In this document: one piece after another, positions 1-11,011 of the stretch | How the letters are laid out: every line of letters starts with the position of its first letter | Numbering within the stretch: position 1 is the first letter of the stretch | Assembly: GCA_964006375.1 (NCBI GenBank) | Contig: OZ023264.1 | Span: forward strand, 178,257,131 to 178,321,130 | Origin: Tillus elongatus | Lineage: Eukaryota > Arthropoda > Insecta > Coleoptera > Cleridae | Length of the DNA: 64,000 nucleotides | Direction: 5' to 3' | Translations under genes and position numbers: made by a program | Notes under the pieces: model-generated | What the model was told of the DNA's origin: nothing | What the model saw: the letters and a program-made list of their open reading frames with translations, nothing else | The model's database searches: none

Positions 1-1648
1 TATTCGATAAAACTCATATATAATATGAAGTAACGTTAATGGATAAAAATCAAATAATCTGTAACTCGATATCCGCAATAGTTTTAGAATTGTGATAGTT
101 TTTGTAAAAAAATATTTTTGTTTTTTTGGAAGTCTTCAAACCTCTCTAAATTGAAAAATTCTTGAGTTACATAAGAACTGATTTTACTCCGACATTTAGC
201 TAAGTTTAAAGTATGTGCAAACACAATTTGAGCTTAATCTCAGACCAAAAAAATTTTGGCTCAAAAAAGAACACGACTTATAGTATGGAAAAATTGCGAA
301 AAAATGAAAGTCCGCCAAATTCGATAAAACTCATATATAATATGAAGGGACGTTAATGGATAAAAATCAAATAGTCTGTAACTCGATATCCGCAATAGTT
401 TTAGAATTGTGATAGTTTTTGTAAAAAAATATTTTTGTTTTTTTGGAACAGTCTTCAAACCTCTCTGAATTGAAAAATTCTTGAGTTACATAAGAACTGA
501 TTTTACTCCGACATTTAACTAAGTTTAAAGTATGTGCAAACACAATTTGAGCCTAATCTCAGACCAAAAAAATTTTGGCTCAAAAAAGAACACGACTTAT
601 AATAGTATCGAAAAATTGCGAAAAAATGAAAGTCCGCCAAATTCGATAAAACTCATATATAATATGAAGGGACGTTAATGGATAAAAATCAAATAATCTG
701 TAACTCGATATGTGCAATAGTTTTTAGAATTGTGATAGTTTTTGTAAAAAAATATTTTTGTTTTTTTGGAAGTCTTCAAACCTCTCTAAATTGAAAAATT
801 CTTGAGTTACATAAGAACTGATTTTACTCCGACATTTAGCTAAGTTTAAAGTATGTGCAAACACAATTTGAGCTTAATCTCAGACCAAAAAAATTTTGGC
901 TCAAAAAAGAACACGACTTATAGTATGGAAAAATTGCGAAAAAATGAAAGTCCACCAAATTCGATAAAACTCATATATAATATGAAGGGACGTTAATGGA
1001 TAAAAATCAAATAATCTGTAACTCGATATGTGCAATAGTTTTTAGAATTGTGATAGTTTTTGTAGAAAATTATTTTTGTTTTTTGGGACAGTCTTCAAAC
1101 CTCTCTGAATTGAAAAATTCTTGAGTTACATAAGAACTGATTTTATTCCGACATTTAACTAAGTTTAAAGTATGGGCGGACACAATTTGAGCTTAATCTC
1201 AGACCAAAAAAATTTTGGCTCAAAAAAGAACACGACTTATAAGTATGGAAAAATTGTGAAAAAATGAAAGTCCACCATATTCGATAAAACTCATATATAA
1301 TATGAAGTAGCGTTAATGGATAAAAATCAAATAATCTGTAACTCGATATCCGCAATAGTTTTAGAATTGTGATAGTTTTTGTAAAAAAATATTTTTGTTT
1401 TTTTGGAAGTCTTCAAACCTCTCTAAATTGAAAAATTCTTGAGTTACATAAGAACTGATTTTACTCCGACATTTAGCTTAGTTTAAAGTATGTGCAAACA
1501 CAATTTGAGCTTAATCTCAGACCAAAAAAATTTTGGCTCAAAAAAGAACACGACTTATAGTATGGAAAAATTGTGAAAAAATGAAAGTCCGCCATATTCG
1601 ATAAAACTCATAATTAATATGAAGTAACGTTAATGGATAAAAATCAAC
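1..1648. repeat. 318-bp satellite array, about 5.2 copies
   Basis: Head-to-tail monomers start at about 4, 321, 643, 961, 1281 and 1598 (period 317-322 bp). Monomers differ by point changes and 1-5 bp indels (for example ggaagtct versus ggacagtct). The last unit stops after about 50 bp, where a LINE begins at 1649. The short minus-strand frames inside it recur with the monomer and are not genes. The array continues off the left edge. Confidence 0.93.
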
Positions 1649-1649
1649 G

Positions 1650-2640
1650 ACACGTCGGTAGGCAAGGGATAACAGCCTTTGGGTGAGGGTAGGGTCACCG
1701 ATGAGACGTATAGCTCTCTTCTGAATAAAGTCCAGGACAGCGAGTGTAGAAGCGGCAGCGGCACCCCAGATGTGGGAGCACTATCAGAGGTTTGGCCTTA
1801 TTTGTGAAGTATATAAGGTATAGAGATTAGCTGGTGAAAAGTATTTGCGAGCCCGGAAGAGAAAACCTAATTTCTTAGCAGCCGCTTCTGCAATTGATGT
1901 GACATGTTGGTGCCAATTGAGATTTAGATCCACAGAAATACCAACAAGTGAAAAGGACTCATTACCTTGAATAACTTGTTGTTCATTGTGATGGGTCTAG
2001 GGATGGTGTATCTCTTATGAGATAGAAAGCAAGACTGAGATTTGGTGGGGTTGAATTGTACAAGATTTCTACTTCCCCAGTCTAATATTTTTTGGAGATC
2101 CACGGAGACAGAACCCTCCATGAGTCTGCGATCCTCATCTAATTGGGCTAAAGAGACAGGCTTAGAATATTGTATATTTGAGTGGAGGATGCTGTCGTCC
2201 ACGCAACTGTGAACTGGGTTGGAGGTGCTAGAGAGGACGTTATTGATGTGGAGAAGAAACAAAGTAGGGGCTAAACCTGAACCTTGAGGAACTCCTGCAT
2301 TAATTGGATACAGTTACAGAAATGCTCCGGTTGGAGAGGAAATTTGCTGTCCAGGTACAGCGTGCTAGACCTGGTCGAATGCTTTGGATATGTCTAGAGC
2401 GACAATAATCTGGGATTCACCGTGTAGTTCCATAGACTTGTTCCAAGAATGGGTGACAAAGAGGTCGGCAGTTGATCTGCGCTGACGGAATCCGTACTAC
2501 CGTAGATTAAACTGTGTTTTTCAAGAAATTTTAGTAATTCGGTGTTTATATACTTTTCCATCACTGTAGAGACGACTGAAAGGAGAGAAATAGGCCTGTA
2601 GTTGCTAAGAAGCGCTTGGGATCCTTTCTTGGGGCCGGGT
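1650..2640 (-). pseudogene. LINE reverse transcriptase remnants (copy A)
   Basis: Pieces of an RT open frame in several phases. A motif-A-like ALDISKAFDQV lies near 2370-2400 and is followed at once by a stop. After a gap, APTLFLLHINNVLSS and a VDD-type motif C lie near 2200-2262, then the conserved LQKILDWG segment. The catalytic motif reads CVDD rather than the YADD seen in copy B. Stops and frame changes make it inactive. Confidence 0.82.
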
Positions 2641-2847
2641 TGTAATCGAGCAGTTTTCCAGTTACTATGGAAACAGACGAGTCAGGACAGGAGCAAGGTC
2701 TGCTACGCATTTTTTGAAAACAATTGCTGGGATCTCGTCAAGGCCAGAGGCTTTTCTGGTATTAAGAGAAGAGATAATCTTTCGTACCCTTTTAGTTTTG
2801 AAAATGATATCAGTCATTTTATGCGCGACATTGGGGACTGTTGATGG

Positions 2848-3609
2848 TTAAACATTTGGAAGTGGGTTGAGAGTAGAATTGCCGTCGAACAACGAGGCAA
2901 AAAGTTTAGCCTTACCTAGGGCGGTAGAAACAATTTCATCCCCTGAAACAAGAGGTGGGAACGTGCTCTTGCAGAAATTATTCCCAATAGATTTAGCAAG
3001 AGTCCAGAACGGTTTGCTGCCGTTGGAGCTTGAGAGGACTTTGTTTTTGATGTGGTTATTAAACGAGTTTTTTGCCACAGAAAGAATGCGGACATAGCGG
3101 TTTCTTGCGTCGTTAAATGCTTGACGGTTTTTTTGACTGGGATTGTGTAGAAGCGTTTTGTAACCTTTGACCTTTTCAAGTCTGGCCTTGTCACAGGATT
3201 TAGAGAACCAGGGCTTTTGAGGAGGTTTTCTGTGTACGTGGAATAAATAATTCCATTTCAGCTTAGATAATTTCGGTGACGTTTTGTGAGATATCACAGG
3301 AGTCAGAATGAGAGAAGCAGACAGACGCCCATGGAAATGAGGAAAAGTAATCCCGCATTTCGTCCCAGTTTGCGGAGTTGTAGTGCCAAACGATACGTGG
3401 GTGTGATGACTATGTGACCTCGGGTTGCATTGCGCAGGAAGCAGTGTCCATGCCGTGGTCTGAGCGACCAAGGGTGGCGGTGACTGATGTCTTATAGTAT
3501 TCAGGTATTGTAGTAAGAAGGAGATCCAAGGGATTTGACCTGTGTGTTGGGATGTGAGGAAAGTAAGTAGGTTGTTGAACCATATTGGCTGAAGAATTTC
3601 TGGCTGCAA
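2848..3609 (-). pseudogene. LINE region between endonuclease and RT (copy A)
   Basis: A 253-residue open stretch, basic and Lys/Arg-rich in its second half (PWFSKSCDKARLEK, then AFNDARNRYVRIL and FWTLAKSIGNN). This is the usual spacer between endonuclease and RT in Jockey/CR1-type ORF2, where a W...C..A...K...Y pattern precedes the RT. The first 70 residues look frameshifted. The order on the strand (endonuclease, this, RT) supports one ancestral ORF2. Confidence 0.75.
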
Positions 3610-3622
3610 AGGCCTCCGCTGC

Positions 3623-3913
3623 TCATCCTTGTGGATCGGTTTTTGAAAACCCTAGCCATTCCTTATTATGGACATTGAAGTCACCAAGAATAGTGACATC
3701 AGAGGAAGGATATTCAGAAATCAGATGGTCGGTTTTTTCAGAAAGGTATGCGAAGAACTGGACTAAGTTGTTGTCAGAAGGTGACCGGTAAATGCAACAG
3801 ATGAATTTAGTTGCAGCCCTGAGAGAGAGTTTCATCCAAAGTATGTCTTTTCTTCCAGCTTCTAAATTGGGGAGTCTGGTGCAGGGTAGATTGCTACAGA
3901 CGTATGCGCACAC
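3623..3913 (-). pseudogene. LINE endonuclease domain fragment (copy A)
   Basis: The 96-residue frame carries the AP-endonuclease signature of non-LTR elements: CIYRSPS followed by TILGDFNVHNKEWLG, which contains the GDFN metal-binding motif. The domain normally spans about 220 residues, so the N-terminal part with the first catalytic Glu is missing or lies in another frame. It is upstream of the linker and RT regions of the same element. It is a fossil, not a functional gene. Confidence 0.85.
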
Positions 3914-3954
3914 GCCTTAAATACGGTCCTGTATTTTAAGAGTTGTATTTCGAG

Positions 3955-4045
3955 GCATAGAGAGGTATCAATGGTGAGTTTTGGAAAATTTCTTCAAATG
4001 AGCGCGAATTAGGGTCCCTAGAACCCAAATCTAATGTCAGTAAAA

Positions 4046-4049
<4 letters not shown>
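3955..4049. repeat. Fragment of the dispersed LFR repeat family
   Basis: Contains the family's landmark words (tttcttcaaatgagcgcg, then agggtccctagaacccaaat) immediately before a (TA)n tract. The same arrangement is seen at 58.2 and 61.2 kb. LFR is used here for the host repeat family described at 47299-49110. Confidence 0.75.

Positions 4050-4124
<75 letters not shown>
4050..4124. repeat. (TA)n microsatellite
   Basis: About 37 perfect TA units, directly following a fragment of the dispersed LFR repeat. Confidence 0.97.
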
Positions 4125-4127
<3 letters not shown>

Positions 4128-4429
4128 TCAATTTGTTTAAAAGCAATGTAGAACTCCGTTTTATTATATTATATTTATATTAAACATATAAATATTATGA
4201 TTCCTATTTTTACGGTATTTAAAAGCCATCTCCATCTCTCTAGTTTAAACTGACAACACCACTATTGGTCATTTATTAACTGACAGGAGTCATGAGAGAA
4301 ACGTGTACGTTCTGCGAATAACCACGAATTCGACTCCGCTAATACCTTAAAATCTCGGAATATAAAACAACTACCTATATTCAAAGAGTAGGTAAATAAT
4401 AACCCAACTTTTAATTTTAACATAACTTT
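4125..4429. other. Non-coding spacer
   Basis: AT-rich sequence; no gene, RNA or repeat structure recognised. Confidence 0.5.
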
Positions 4430-4965
4430 AACAAATGCCTTATGACGTCTTATATTTAAGTTTAAAAATAAAAGAAATTATTTTAGAATCATTTTTAGAG
4501 AGACTTGGCTTGATTTTGTTTAAATTTCTGCTACATTTTAATGCGACCGCATAACATTTCTATGCTGCGCTAAAACTGTGTTTGAGGCCGTTAATAAAGC
4601 TACAAATATAGTGTACTTTAATAATTGATTGATTAGCCCAGTTAAATAACAATCGCTTGGCAAATTTTTTATTTCATGTTGTGTGTCAATTTTCATAACC
4701 GCGGCCGAGATTTCACGATTGTGGATTCGGGTATTATGTTTTCTGGCTGGTATATATGCAGTTTGGTTACCGTTGCTGTATGGTTTATTCCTGTTGTATG
4801 AATTAATCTACGCGTGGCATTAACTACTCTATCTCTCAGGCATTAGACTTTAACCACTAATTCGTTTCAACCCATGTATTTGGGGTTTTATTTTTAATTA
4901 GGAAAAATCTCTAAATATTGTGAACCAAATTACTTAAAATTCACAACATATGTTTATTTGTACTA
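4430..4965 (+). repeat. Dispersed repeat, inverted copy at 31.5-32.0 kb
   Basis: About 535 bp shared in opposite orientation with 31465-31975 at perhaps 75-80 % identity by eye. Shared landmarks include ggccgttaataaagctacaa, ctacgcgtggcattaacta and cactaattcgtttcaaccc. Both copies lie next to LFR-family repeats with (TA)n cores. No coding potential seen; it could be part of a longer non-autonomous element. Confidence 0.75.
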
Positions 4966-4984
4966 TTTATAGCCACATGGAAAG

Positions 4985-5345
<361 letters not shown>

Positions 5346-6353
5346 GAAAATTCGCTAAAAACAGAAAAATAAATTAATTTACAAACAACTTGACAGAACG
5401 TCAAAACGTTTGCAGTAACTTTTTGGTAAAGACTTCTCATGACAACGCTCTATTTCATGGCTAGATAAATTTCACTTCATCTTCCCTCGTATGTTCTTTG
5501 AAAATCATCGCGGCATATCTTGATACATGGAAACAATTTTTATATAAAATTATCATCCCTACATATAAAAGTTTGAAATAACATTACAAGAAAACCGTTT
5601 TCTAAGATACCCATTTTGCCATCGCTCTTACGTAGTTTAATAACGCTCGGTTCAGAGAGGCCCGAAACTTAGCATTATCCATTCTCCATTTAATTGCAGC
5701 AGAATGAGGCCATCAAGAGGCAAATTAGCCCAATATGCGGCAGCCTCTATTTCACTTAATAATTAATGAACCAATATTCCCATTATATAAGTGAATTGAG
5801 TGGCTCACTTGCTACATAACGCCTCCTTGATTATGGGCAATTCGTGCAACCTAATTGAAACTGTGCATGTATATCATCTTTCACGTACGCTTGGATAAAA
5901 CTGACGGCTTGTGTTATAATTTGATTTGTTTCCAGAAAGCGATTAGTTACAAACATGTTTTATATTCTAGCGTAATACGCTCTAAAAGTAAACAGACATA
6001 TTTGCTTTTATGGCACTGTAACCCTTATGGGTTCTTTTTAGTTTTTATGTCAAAAAAGTTTTTTAAAGCTTGACCCTAGGTGAGTAGACCTTTGTTCTTT
6101 CTATAGCTGTCAGACGCTTTGTTAACTTATTTCGTACTTAGATGCTACCTACCGTAAACCTAGTTTCTGACATAACCAACTTTAATAGTCTAGCTTATAA
6201 CCTCTGAGGATGGCTCGAGGAAGCCGAAACGCATAGAATTTATGTAATTAAAATCTGCCTGTACTTTAATTGTACTTATTTATGCAAACACAACTATGTA
6301 ACTTATTTATGTTGAGTACATTGTATAATAAATATGCGAAATAAATAAATAAA

Positions 6354-6355
<2 letters not shown>
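5346..6355. other. Non-coding spacer
   Basis: No convincing gene. The 72-residue open frame at 5855-6073 has no recognisable domain and no promoter context. A hammerhead-like motif is listed separately at 6203-6231. Confidence 0.45.
6203..6231 (+). ncRNA. Hammerhead-like core (Penelope pLTR relic?)
   Basis: CTGAGGA fits the CUGANGA core, followed by a 4-bp stem (GGCT/AGCC) closed by GAAAC. The layout, including one extra base after the CUGANGA box, matches the clearer motif of the Penelope-like element at 42322-42366. The closing stem III and cleavage triplet are not evident, so this is probably a dead remnant. Similar words can occur by chance. Confidence 0.35.

Positions 6356-6414
<59 letters not shown>
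6356..6414. repeat. (TA)n microsatellite
   Basis: About 29 TA units. A second tract (6461-6489) follows and borders the mariner insertion. Confidence 0.97.
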
Positions 6415-6417
<3 letters not shown>

Positions 6418-6458
6418 TATATATTTATGTGTCACACCGATAACTCAAAAAATAATGC

Positions 6459-6489
<31 letters not shown>

Positions 6490-6493
<4 letters not shown>

Positions 6494-8405
6494 GGCGCAT
6501 TAAAAAGGAAACAGGCCGGTTTGCCTCCAAAGAAATTTTTATTTAAGAAACGCTGTAACACGTCAAGTTTAATGTTGAGGGGGGCATGTTTTTACATAAA
6601 ACTCAACTTTGTCACATCAACCCTTAAGGGTGGTGATAACAACCCTTATATTTTAAATAGGGAACATGGGTCGAGTGTTACATCATTTTAAAGCCCTTTC
6701 TTTTCTGAATTCAGCACATTAATTTTTTTGGAAGCTTTATCAACTCGTTTAAAAATTATTCACAGTTGGAGTTGCAAGAGCGTATTTCATTCATGTGATA
6801 ATAAATGCACTAATTAGTCAATTTTTCGTTAAAAAAAACTAAAAAACAAAACCAAACGTTCAAAAATGTTTATTCACTTAAGTAAGTGTTCAAATTGTTG
6901 GCCACCAGCTTCCATACAAAAGTACAAATTTTGTTCAAAACGAGCTCTGAGAGTCTGGAGCATTTGTGGATTTATCAGATGGCATTCTTCAACAATGCGT
7001 CGTCGTAATTCTTCCAGAGACTCCAGTTCTGTTGCGTAAATTCTACTCTTTAAATGGCCCCAAAGAAAGAAGTCTAAAGGAGTTAAATCCGGTGATCTAG
7101 GGGGCCACTCAATAGCACCTCTACGCCCAATCCATTGCTCTGGCAACTCTCTGTTCAAAAACTCCCTAACACGTTGTGAAAAATGCGGAGGAGCTCCATC
7201 TTGTTGAAACACTAATTGATTTTCATGATAGCGATCATCATTTTCAACAATGGCAATTAGTAGAGGGTGAACGATATCTTCTAGTAACTCCAAATACGTT
7301 TCGACACTCAAATTTCCATCAAGAAAAGTTGGTCCGATTAAACGGTCTCCAAAAATGCCAGTCCAAACACTCAATTTCTGTGGAGTTTGAGTGTATATTA
7401 ATGAAAATTTCTTGGATTATTATCTGCCCAATAACGACAATTATAAAGATCGACTGTAGGGTTTAATAAAAACGTACACTCGTCTGAAAAAAAGATATTG
7501 AACAGAGAGTTCCCGTTATCAGCTATTCGTGCAGTCATAGCTTCACAAAACTCCAGCCGCCGATCAAAATCATCTTCATTCAGTTGTTGTACAAGATGAA
7601 TTTTATACGGGTGAAATTTATGATGCTTCAATATTCGCTGAATAGTTCTTCTTTTGATGTTTGAAACAGTGGCCAATTTTCTCGTGCTCAAAGTTGGGTC
7701 TGCAGCAATTTGTCCTAAAACTTCCATCTCAGTAGTCTTATTTCTAAGCGTAAATTCACGTTCAGGATCCCGTTTTTTGTTGGCTACTGAACCACTTTGT
7801 CGAAACTTTGCAACTAACTCCAAAATGTATTTTCTGTTAACATGTCTGTTCGGATGTCGTTCATGAAACAAATTTGCGGTACGGTTGGCACAGTCATCGT
7901 TTTTGAAAAAAAAAGAAATTATTTCAACTCTTTCTTCTACAGAATACACCATTGTGAAATTAATTTTCGGTAGTACTATCAAGTATGAAACCGACCGATC
8001 AACTGAAATAATAAACCGCATTTCTCTCATTCCGATAAAAAATGTTCTGATAGTCAATTTTTTGTTTACAAATCAACAAAACTATCAGCACATTTCTTAT
8101 CGGAATTAGTGAAATGCGTTTTTGCATCTTCAACTGTGAATAATTTTTAAACCAGTTGATAGAACTTCCAAAAAAATTTGTGTGCTGAATTCAGAAAAGA
8201 AAGAGCTTTTAAATGATGTAACACTCGACCCATGTTCCCTATTTAAAATATAAGGGTTGTTATCACCACCCCTAAGGGGTTGATGTGACAAAGTTGAGTT
8301 TTAGGTCAAAACACGCCCCCCTCAATATTAAAATTGACGTCTTTCAGCGTTTTAAAAAAAAATATTCGCTGGACGCAAATCGGTCTGTTTCGTTTTCAAT
8401 GCGCC

Positions 8406-8409
<4 letters not shown>
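6490..8409 (-). mobile_element. DD41D mariner-like element 1 (dead, full length)
   Basis: Begins GGGTGGCGCAT and ends with its complement ATGCGCCACCC, flanked by TA on both sides (6488-6489, 8410-8411), the standard Tc1/mariner target. Inverted repeats run about 310-330 bp with roughly 85-90 % identity by eye. The related copy at 62278 starts CAGGGTGGCGCA, so this copy probably lost a terminal CA in the TA tract. The single transposase gene is on the minus strand and broken. Confidence 0.93.
6874..8057 (-). pseudogene. DD41D transposase, frameshifted
   Basis: Two collinear pieces: 8057-7398 (N-terminal helix-turn-helix domains, then FSDECTFLLN with the first catalytic Asp) and 7374-6874 (VFQQDG with the second Asp, WIGRRG, then SPDLTPLDFFLWG with the third). 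Counting from the Asp of QQDG to that of PLD gives 41 intervening residues, the spacing of the DD41D (rosa-type) branch of Tc1/mariner. Compared with the copy at 63 kb, a 1-nt deletion and a stop fall at about 7375-7397. The likely initiator is the Met of MVYSVEERV, with the preceding codons lying outside the family's usual protein. Confidence 0.9.

Positions 8410-8487
<78 letters not shown>
8410..8487. repeat. (TA)n microsatellite
   Basis: About 39 TA units immediately after the mariner's right end; the insertion landed inside or at the edge of a TA tract. Confidence 0.97.
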
Positions 8488-8490
<3 letters not shown>

Positions 8491-8939
8491 TTATTTATAT
8501 ATGTCTATGTAGGCCGATTCTTAGCCTTTCCGATATTGATTAATTCTGTACCTTAAAAGTAGACCCATTGTAGTACATCTGTAAATCTTCTTTAATGAAA
8601 GTGCTGTAGAAACGAACTTGAAGGGATGCAGGATCTTTATCCGCTTTGCAAAGAGAGAATGGTTCTTACCAACATGCGAAGCGAACTGCCGGATGTGAAA
8701 TAAGACCTAGAGAGAATGAATTAAAGTACATTGCTAGTGATTCCCTCTTTATACGACGAAATGAAACTCTAAGCTACGGTCAAAGGATCGTCCAATGAAA
8801 AGTAGGTTTTAAGTTAACCTTGGAAAAATCTAATTTCGTTACTAGATTGCAATTCGCCGAACACTCTTCTCTAAACATATTACCGCTTATTACTAACAGG
8901 AAATGTATCAAAATAGATTAAGCACATCTTAATAATGCA
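8488..8939. other. Non-coding spacer
   Basis: No gene or repeat recognised. Confidence 0.5.
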
Positions 8940-10401
8940 GAAGCTATCTGTATGTCACAATGTTAAAAAAATTCTGGACGCAGCAAGTGCGTTATGGTGG
9001 CGAATTTTTGTAAAAACGTTTTTAATGGCGAATATGTCTTGTTTTTAAAAGAAGGGCATATGGTTGGCAGTATAACCTATATAGTACTAACAATATACCA
9101 TATTTCATTAAAATAGCTTTCAAAATAGTTTCAAAAAGTATAAGCATTTTCCGAAAATAAACTTTAAAAGTTGCAGAAAAAACTGGTCCAATTTTCCTGG
9201 CCAACGAACCTCTTTAAGCTATTTACACACCTTCCAAGATATAATTATTCACAAACAGCTGTATGGCCAAAATTGAAAAAAAAAATGAAAATTTGCAAAC
9301 ATTTTTTTTTACAAAAATTCACCATTTTTGATATAGAAATGCCTTCAGTAATGTTCCACTAAATTATTTTTTCACAATAAGTTAAAAACATTTATTATTA
9401 ATTATCAACATATCACAAAAATCTTACAAAAATATATTTCTGCGGAAACAAGAAAAACATTTAAAATTCAGTCACTATTTGAGCGTGCCTGTATACTACA
9501 GCTCGATTTTTTGACGAGTAATACAACAAAAAAAGCCTTCTGAATGCGTCATTTCCATGGGGCTCCGCTATCTATTGATAAAAACGACGTTTCACAATTT
9601 GTGATATGTGTTTAAAATATGTGCCAAAAACGTAAAAATTTGCAAAACAATTGAAATAACTAAAAAATGATGAAGGATATCATTTTTTTTTCTTACAAGC
9701 ATGGATTATAATTCGCTGGAAAATACAGAAATGCAATAAAATAAGGGAGTGTTCTATTAAAAAAAAGTGTATCACCAACGACTTATGGGCCACTCTGTGA
9801 TTGTCAAAAAAAGTTTATAAGATGCATCTCGAGATACCCTATAATTAACGTATATACTTTTTTGTCATATCTTGTATAATAACGGATATATTAAGCTTTG
9901 CCGTAGAAAAGCGTCACCCTGTATATGTGTAAACAGACAAAAACTGAAACTGACCCCGTATATGGGTTTTCGGGGTTTTAGTTCGCGCTCATTTAAAGAA
10001 AAATTTTTAAAATTCATAAGTCGCGGTCTTCTCAATAACGAATTTTTTCTACGAAAATTTGCTAAAATATAGACTATTAAACCATAAACTCTATAGCTGA
10101 AACTACTGCCGAGGCATCAGAAAGAGGGTCTATTTGAAATGGATTTTCTGAAAATATTTTAGTAAAATGAAGGACAGAGATGGTTGAAGCTGAAACTTAA
10201 GGCTTTATAAAACACACTTCTTAAGACATATCGTCTACAGAATCGGTATTTGTTACAAATACGTTGTCTGAGAATTGCAAATTTTGACATTCGAAATCGC
10301 GACTTTGACGTTTGAAGAAGAAAAATTATAAAATTTAAAAAAAAATTTTTTTCTGATACTTCTTGACGTTTTTGCGTCAAGAAAACTTAACCGGTGGATG
10401 T
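8940..10401 (+). repeat. LFR-family repeat, left half (interrupted)
   Basis: Reverse-complement match of about 47.65-49.11 kb over its whole length: the ggacgcagcaagtgcgtt start, the block with cctatatagtactaacaata, and the block with gtcaccctgtatatgtgtaa. The right half of the same copy resumes at 28772 after the 18.4-kb insertion. Not coding. Confidence 0.88.
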
Positions 10402-10407
10402 AATATT
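10402..10407. repeat. Target-site duplication, left copy (AATATT)
   Basis: AATATT directly left of the element tip, repeated at 28766-28771. The uninterrupted paralogue has one AATATT (47648-47653) between the same flanks. A 6-bp duplication is what Polinton/Maverick integrases produce. Confidence 0.93.
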
Positions 10408-10437
10408 AGTAGGTAATGCGGCACTTTGAGCAGACAG

Positions 10438-10460
10438 TGACGTCACAGGAAGTGACGTCA
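10438..10460. promoter_or_regulatory. Paired TGACGTCA (CRE-type) palindromes at left tip
   Basis: TGACGTCA occurs at 10438-10445 and 10453-10460, and again at 10748-10755 and 10845-10852. The right repeat has it at 28713-28720, 28728-28735 and 28439-28446. This is the consensus for CREB/ATF bZIP dimers. The 15-bp paired spacing is kept at both tips. A role in transcription, replication or transposase binding is inference. Confidence 0.6.
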
Positions 10461-10690
10461 CGGCGCCGGCGCCACGCCCTGGCGCCGGCGCCACGCCCTG
10501 GCGCCTGCCCTGGCGCCGGCGCCACGCCCTGGCGCCTAGCCACGCCCTGGCGCCTAGCCACGCCCTGGCGCCTGCCCTGGCGCCTGCCCTGGCGCCTGCC
10601 CTGGCGCCTGCCCCGGCGCCTGCCCCGGGCCCGGCGCCTAGCCACGCCCCGGGCGCCAGCCCCGGCGCCGGCGCCCAGCCACGCCCTGGG
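10457..10690. repeat. GC-rich GGCGCC tandem array, left
   Basis: Roughly 12-14 bp units of the type gccctggcgcct, with GGCGCC palindromes recurring about every unit, at about 80 % G+C in an otherwise about 30 % G+C region. Open frames here (Arg/Ala/Pro-rich) are artefacts of the repeat. Confidence 0.93.
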
Positions 10691-10939
10691 CCAGACAGTC
10701 ACATCCGTGTTATTCCTAAGGTCATTGACCTGTCTTTGGCCAGACAGTGACGTCACATGACTTGTGCCAGACAATCACATCCAGACAGTCACATTTACAT
10801 TTAGCCGTGTTATTCCTAAGGCCATTGACCTGTCTAGGAAACTGTGACGTCACACGACTTGGGCCAGACAGTCACATGCAAACATTCCAAAGTGTCTAAC
10901 CTATTACTTCAAATTATTATATTTTGAAAAAAACCATTT

Positions 10940-11011
10940 GGTGCAGGTGAGTTTCGAACCCGGGGCATTCAGATGGGAGGCAACGATGCTACCCGTTGAG
11001 CTAAGCAGACG
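10940..11011 (-). other. tRNA-like sequence in left TIR (points outward)
   Basis: On the minus strand a box A-like TAGCTCAACGG is followed about 37 nt later by a box B-like GGTTCGAAACT, and the 3' end reads CTCCA. The acceptor and anticodon stems do not pair well, so it is not a credible functional tRNA. It is more likely a pol III promoter relic or a tRNA-derived segment. The mirrored copy at 28281-28352 is almost identical. Confidence 0.5.

Larger units (their letters stand above)
1649..3952 (-). mobile_element. Jockey/CR1-like non-LTR retrotransposon, decayed copy A
   Basis: On the minus strand an endonuclease-type region (3913-3623), a linker region (3609-2848) and a reverse-transcriptase region (about 2640-1650) follow in LINE order. 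The RT part shows a motif-A-like ALDISKAFDQV followed by a stop near 2370, and a motif-C-like VDD near 2200. The last third is closely similar to copy B at 50290-51358. Its 3' end is missing because it abuts the satellite at 1649. Clade assignment (Jockey or CR1-like) is from general sequence character only. Confidence 0.85.

Noticed and set aside
10406..10774. Long Arg/Ala/Gly-rich and Pro/Leu/Arg-rich frames in both strands of the TIR tips (also 28392-28767)
   Set aside because: They read through GGCGCC tandem units in both directions; the composition follows from the repeat and there is no promoter or start context.
10940..11011. A functional tRNA gene in each TIR
   Set aside because: Box A and B words are present but acceptor and anticodon stems pair poorly; kept only as tRNA-like.
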